NCBI GenBank assembly: GCA_007127625.1
Contig: SKYZ01000487.1
Location: 1-7,485 of the forward strand
DNA from: Aquisalimonas sp.
GTDB taxonomy: Bacteria; Pseudomonadota; Gammaproteobacteria; Nitrococcales; Aquisalimonadaceae
Length of the DNA stretch: 7,485 nucleotides
Direction of reading: 5' to 3'
The translations under genes were made by a program, and so were the position numbers. Positions 5,980 to 7,485 of the stretch are shown one piece after another. The notes under the pieces were generated by a model, which worked only from the letters and a program-made list of their open reading frames with translations, was not told the DNA's origin and made no database searches. Position 1 is the stretch's first letter; each line of letters begins with the position of its first letter.

Positions 5980-6956
5980 TGTATCGCGCGATGCGCTGTA
6001 CGGCTTTGACGGGGCCCGCCGCCCTGTCCATGCAGGAGTTGGAGGAAGTGGGGCCGGGCCCCGGTGAAGTCCGGGTGCAGGTGCGCGCCATTGGCGTGAA
6101 CTACCCGGATTTGCTCATGACCCGCGGCGCCTATCAGTTGCGCCTGGAACCCCCCTTCACCCCCGGCATGGAGGTCGCCGGTGAGGTCGCGGAGACAGGG
6201 CCCGGAGTGAAGGGGTGGTCACCTGGTGACCGGGTCATCGCGCTGATGCGCCACGGCGGTTACGCGGAGCAGGTGGTGGTGCCGGAGGATGCCCTGATTC
6301 CGCTGCCGGCGCCGTTCGGCTTCGATGAAGGCGCCACGTTCCACGTGGCCACGCGCACTGCCTATCACGCCCTGCTGGATCGGGGACGTTTGCAGGCCGG
6401 TGAAACGCTGCTGGTGCTGGGGAGCACCGGCGGTGTCGGCCTGACTGCGGTGGAACTCGGTCGGCTCCAGGGGGCGCGGGTGATCGCCGTGGGGTCCAGT
6501 GACGAGCGGCTCGCCGTCGCCCGGCAGCGGGGTGCCGATGCCGTGGTGAACTACCGGACGCAGGACCTGGTGGACGCGGTGAAGTCATTGACGGACGGTG
6601 CCGGTGTCGACGTGGTCTATGATCCCGTGGGTGGTGAGCTCTCCCGCGCCAGCACCCGGCTGCTCCGTTGGGAGGGGCGGCTGCTGGTGGTGGGCTTTGC
6701 CAGTGGCGAGATCGCTGCCTATGCCGCCAACCATGCGCTGCTCAAGGGCTACAGCATCGTCGGCGTGCGCGCCGGCGAAGGGGCCCGGCGCGACCCGGCC
6801 CAGGCCCGGCGTGCACGAGATGCCATGCTCGCCTTCGCGGCCAAGGACCATTTGCGGCCGCACGTCTGTCGTGCATATCCCCTGGCGCAGGCCGCCGAGG
6901 CACTGCAGTCCCTGGAATCGCGAGGCGTGGTCGGACGCGTTGTGCTGCGTCCCTGA
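5979..6956 (+). CDS. Zinc-independent NAD(P)H:quinone oxidoreductase family dehydrogenase (MDR superfamily)
   Basis: Soluble NADPH-dependent reductase of the quinone oxidoreductase branch of medium-chain dehydrogenases; substrates are typically quinones or enones. There are 325 residues from ATG 5979. The N-terminal GroES-like domain includes GPGEVRVQVRAIGVNYPDLL, PFTPGMEVAGEV and a GDRV loop. The nucleotide-binding Rossmann domain has GSTGGVG (148-154) and GSSDERLAVAR after its second strand. The C-terminus is GVVGRVVLRP. Asn in GVNYPD replaces the catalytic zinc cysteine of alcohol dehydrogenases, and the four-cysteine structural-zinc loop is absent, so it is zinc-free. Starts at GTG 5976, ATG 5979 or ATG 5991 are possible; GAGG (5965-5968) favours the first two, and both overlap the glycosyltransferase stop. 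That implies a shared transcript, though no functional link is obvious. The exact substrate is unknown. Confidence 0.9.
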   Translation: MYRAMRCTALTGPAALSMQELEEVGPGPGEVRVQVRAIGVNYPDLLMTRGAYQLRLEPPFTPGMEVAGEVAETGPGVKGWSPGDRVIALMRHGGYAEQVVVPEDALIPLPAPFGFDEGATFHVATRTAYHALLDRGRLQAGETLLVLGSTGGVGLTAVELGRLQGARVIAVGSSDERLAVARQRGADAVVNYRTQDLVDAVKSLTDGAGVDVVYDPVGGELSRASTRLLRWEGRLLVVGFASGEIAAYAANHALLKGYSIVGVRAGEGARRDPAQARRARDAMLAFAAKDHLRPHVCRAYPLAQAAEALQSLESRGVVGRVVLRP

Positions 6957-6957
6957 G

Positions 6958-6971
6958 GTTGCTCCGGCAAC
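6958..6971. other. Short perfect hairpin just after the dehydrogenase stop
   Basis: GTTGC-TCCG-GCAAC is a 5-bp stem closed by a TCCG tetraloop of the stable UNCG type, starting 2 nt after the stop codon. No T-run follows, so an intrinsic terminator is not supported. It could protect the 3' end of the message. The structure is seen; the function is a guess. Confidence 0.25.
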
Positions 6972-7010
6972 GCTGTCGGCAGGTGCCTGGAGAAGTGAGG
7001 ATTGCGGATG

Positions 7011-7039
7011 TTGCGTTGCACCAAATCATGCGCTATGAT
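7011..7039 (+). promoter_or_regulatory. Sigma70-type promoter of the phasin gene
   Basis: TTGCGT (7011-7016), a 17-bp spacer and TATGAT (7034-7039, 5 of 6 to consensus) give the clearest promoter in the window. Transcription would begin near 7046, leaving a leader of about 60 nt before the phasin ATG. Repeats overlap it: GTTGCG-T-TGCA (7010-7020) is complementary to TGCA-C-CGCAAC (7039-7049) with one mismatch, ATCAT (7025-7029) pairs with ATGAT (7035-7039), and TGCACC occurs at 7017 and 7039, 22 bp apart. Phasin genes are often repressed by PhaR at TGC/GCA-rich sites, so these repeats may be an operator (inference). Confidence 0.55.
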
Positions 7040-7048
7040 GCACCGCAA

Positions 7049-7076
7049 CAAGGTTGGAGAAGGGCTCCAGGCCTTG
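7049..7076 (+). other. Leader hairpin of the phasin transcript
   Basis: CAAGG (7049-7053) pairs with CCTTG (7072-7076), and inside it TGGAG (7055-7059) pairs with CTCCA (7065-7069) around an AAGGG loop. A one-base and a two-base bulge separate the stems. It sits between the predicted transcription start and the Shine-Dalgarno sequence and does not cover the latter. It may affect message stability; this is inferred from sequence only. Confidence 0.3.
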
Positions 7077-7105
7077 GTCAATCAGCGCATCGACGGAGGT
7101 GCATC

Positions 7106-7485
7106 ATGACGAACCCGACTATCAACCAGTTCAACGAGCAGTTCGACAAGTTCTTCGGCGGCCCGATGCGCGCCTTTGCCGAGCTGAGTGTCAACCATCT
7201 GAACTCCGTGGTTTCCACGCAGATGGAGGCCGCCAAGGCCTACACCGATCTCAGCATCCGCCAGGCCCGCACGGCACTGGACATCCGCGAGCCGCAGGAC
7301 GTGCAGAAGTACGTCCAGGGCCAGCAGGAAGTCGCCAAGGAGCTTGGTGAGCGGGTCAAGGGCGACGCCGAGAAGGTGGTTGCGCTGAACCAGAAGTTTG
7401 CCGAAGAGGCGCAGAAGCTGACCCAGCAGAACGCCCAGAGCGTGCAGAAGGCGGCCACCAGCAAGACTGGCGGCTCCAAGAGCAC
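7106..7485 (+). CDS. Phasin family protein (partial, 3' end off window)
   Basis: Phasins coat intracellular polyhydroxyalkanoate granules and control their size and number. From the ATG at 7106, 126 full codons are open to the window edge. GGAGGT (7095-7100) lies 5 nt upstream, a near-ideal ribosome binding site. The protein is small, helical and amphipathic, with no signal peptide. It begins MTNPTINQFNEQFDKFFGGP, followed by AFAELSVNHLNSVVSTQMEA and the block REPQDVQKYVQGQQEVAKEL, which matches the 'd...f...Q.e.a....' core of the Phasin_2-type family. The rest is Gln/Glu/Lys-rich helix turning Ser/Thr/Gly/Lys-rich (AATSKTGGSKS), as at phasin C-termini, so the stop is probably near. It has its own promoter upstream and probably is not part of the dehydrogenase operon. 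No polymer synthase gene is in the window. Exact subfamily uncertain; symbol withheld. Confidence 0.85.
   Translation, partial: MTNPTINQFNEQFDKFFGGPMRAFAELSVNHLNSVVSTQMEAAKAYTDLSIRQARTALDIREPQDVQKYVQGQQEVAKELGERVKGDAEKVVALNQKFAEEAQKLTQQNAQSVQKAATSKTGGSKS

Noticed and set aside
7240..7485. Minus-strand open frame of 81 codons opposite the phasin
   Set aside because: It is Ser/Cys-rich, runs antisense to a phasin frame with a strong ribosome site and promoter, and has no ribosome site of its own visible in the window.

Overview
The window is GC-rich (roughly two-thirds G+C by eye), densely packed and reads as ordinary chromosomal DNA of a gammaproteobacterium. A halophilic member such as an Ectothiorhodospiraceae or Halomonas relative fits best. 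The clues are the very acidic, lysine-poor secreted binding protein, a polyhydroxyalkanoate granule protein (phasin), and a HAAT-type ABC importer. The taxon is an inference from protein character, not a database match. No rRNA, tRNA, CRISPR array, insertion sequence or phage gene was seen.

Left half (1-4671): an uptake locus. On the minus strand, in transcription order, are a cysteine hydrolase of the isochorismatase-like family (2574-3236), livG (1644-2477), livF (956-1663) and livH (1-950, cut by the window edge; livM would be expected beyond it). A 232-bp divergent control region separates these from a periplasmic branched-chain-amino-acid-type binding protein on the plus strand (3469-4671). 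Together the binding protein captures a solute in the periplasm, the LivH/LivM channel driven by LivG/LivF imports it, and the hydrolase may process it. The substrate cannot be read from sequence. The hydrolase hints at an amide or ureide rather than leucine.

Middle (4672-5979): after the binding protein comes 139 bp without a convincing gene. Next is a 32-codon ORF (4811-4909) with a good ribosome binding site, whose N-terminus looks like the first strand of a BLUF blue-light sensor domain. It stops in an ATGA overlap with a GT-B glycosyltransferase (4906-5979) that I recognise as the family of tRNA-queuosine alpha-mannosyltransferase (QTMAN/GTDC1, DUF3524). That enzyme is known from animals, and its bacterial relatives are, as far as I know, poorly characterised.

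Right end (5979-7485): the glycosyltransferase overlaps a zinc-free NADPH:quinone-oxidoreductase-type dehydrogenase (5979-6956). A 149-bp gap then carries a good sigma70-like promoter with overlapping inverted and direct repeats and a leader hairpin. It is followed by the start of a phasin gene (7106 to the window end, cut by the edge).

Most worth following up are the bacterial QTMAN homologue with its odd BLUF-like leader ORF, the hydrolase-transporter pairing, and the repeat structures in the two regulatory gaps.
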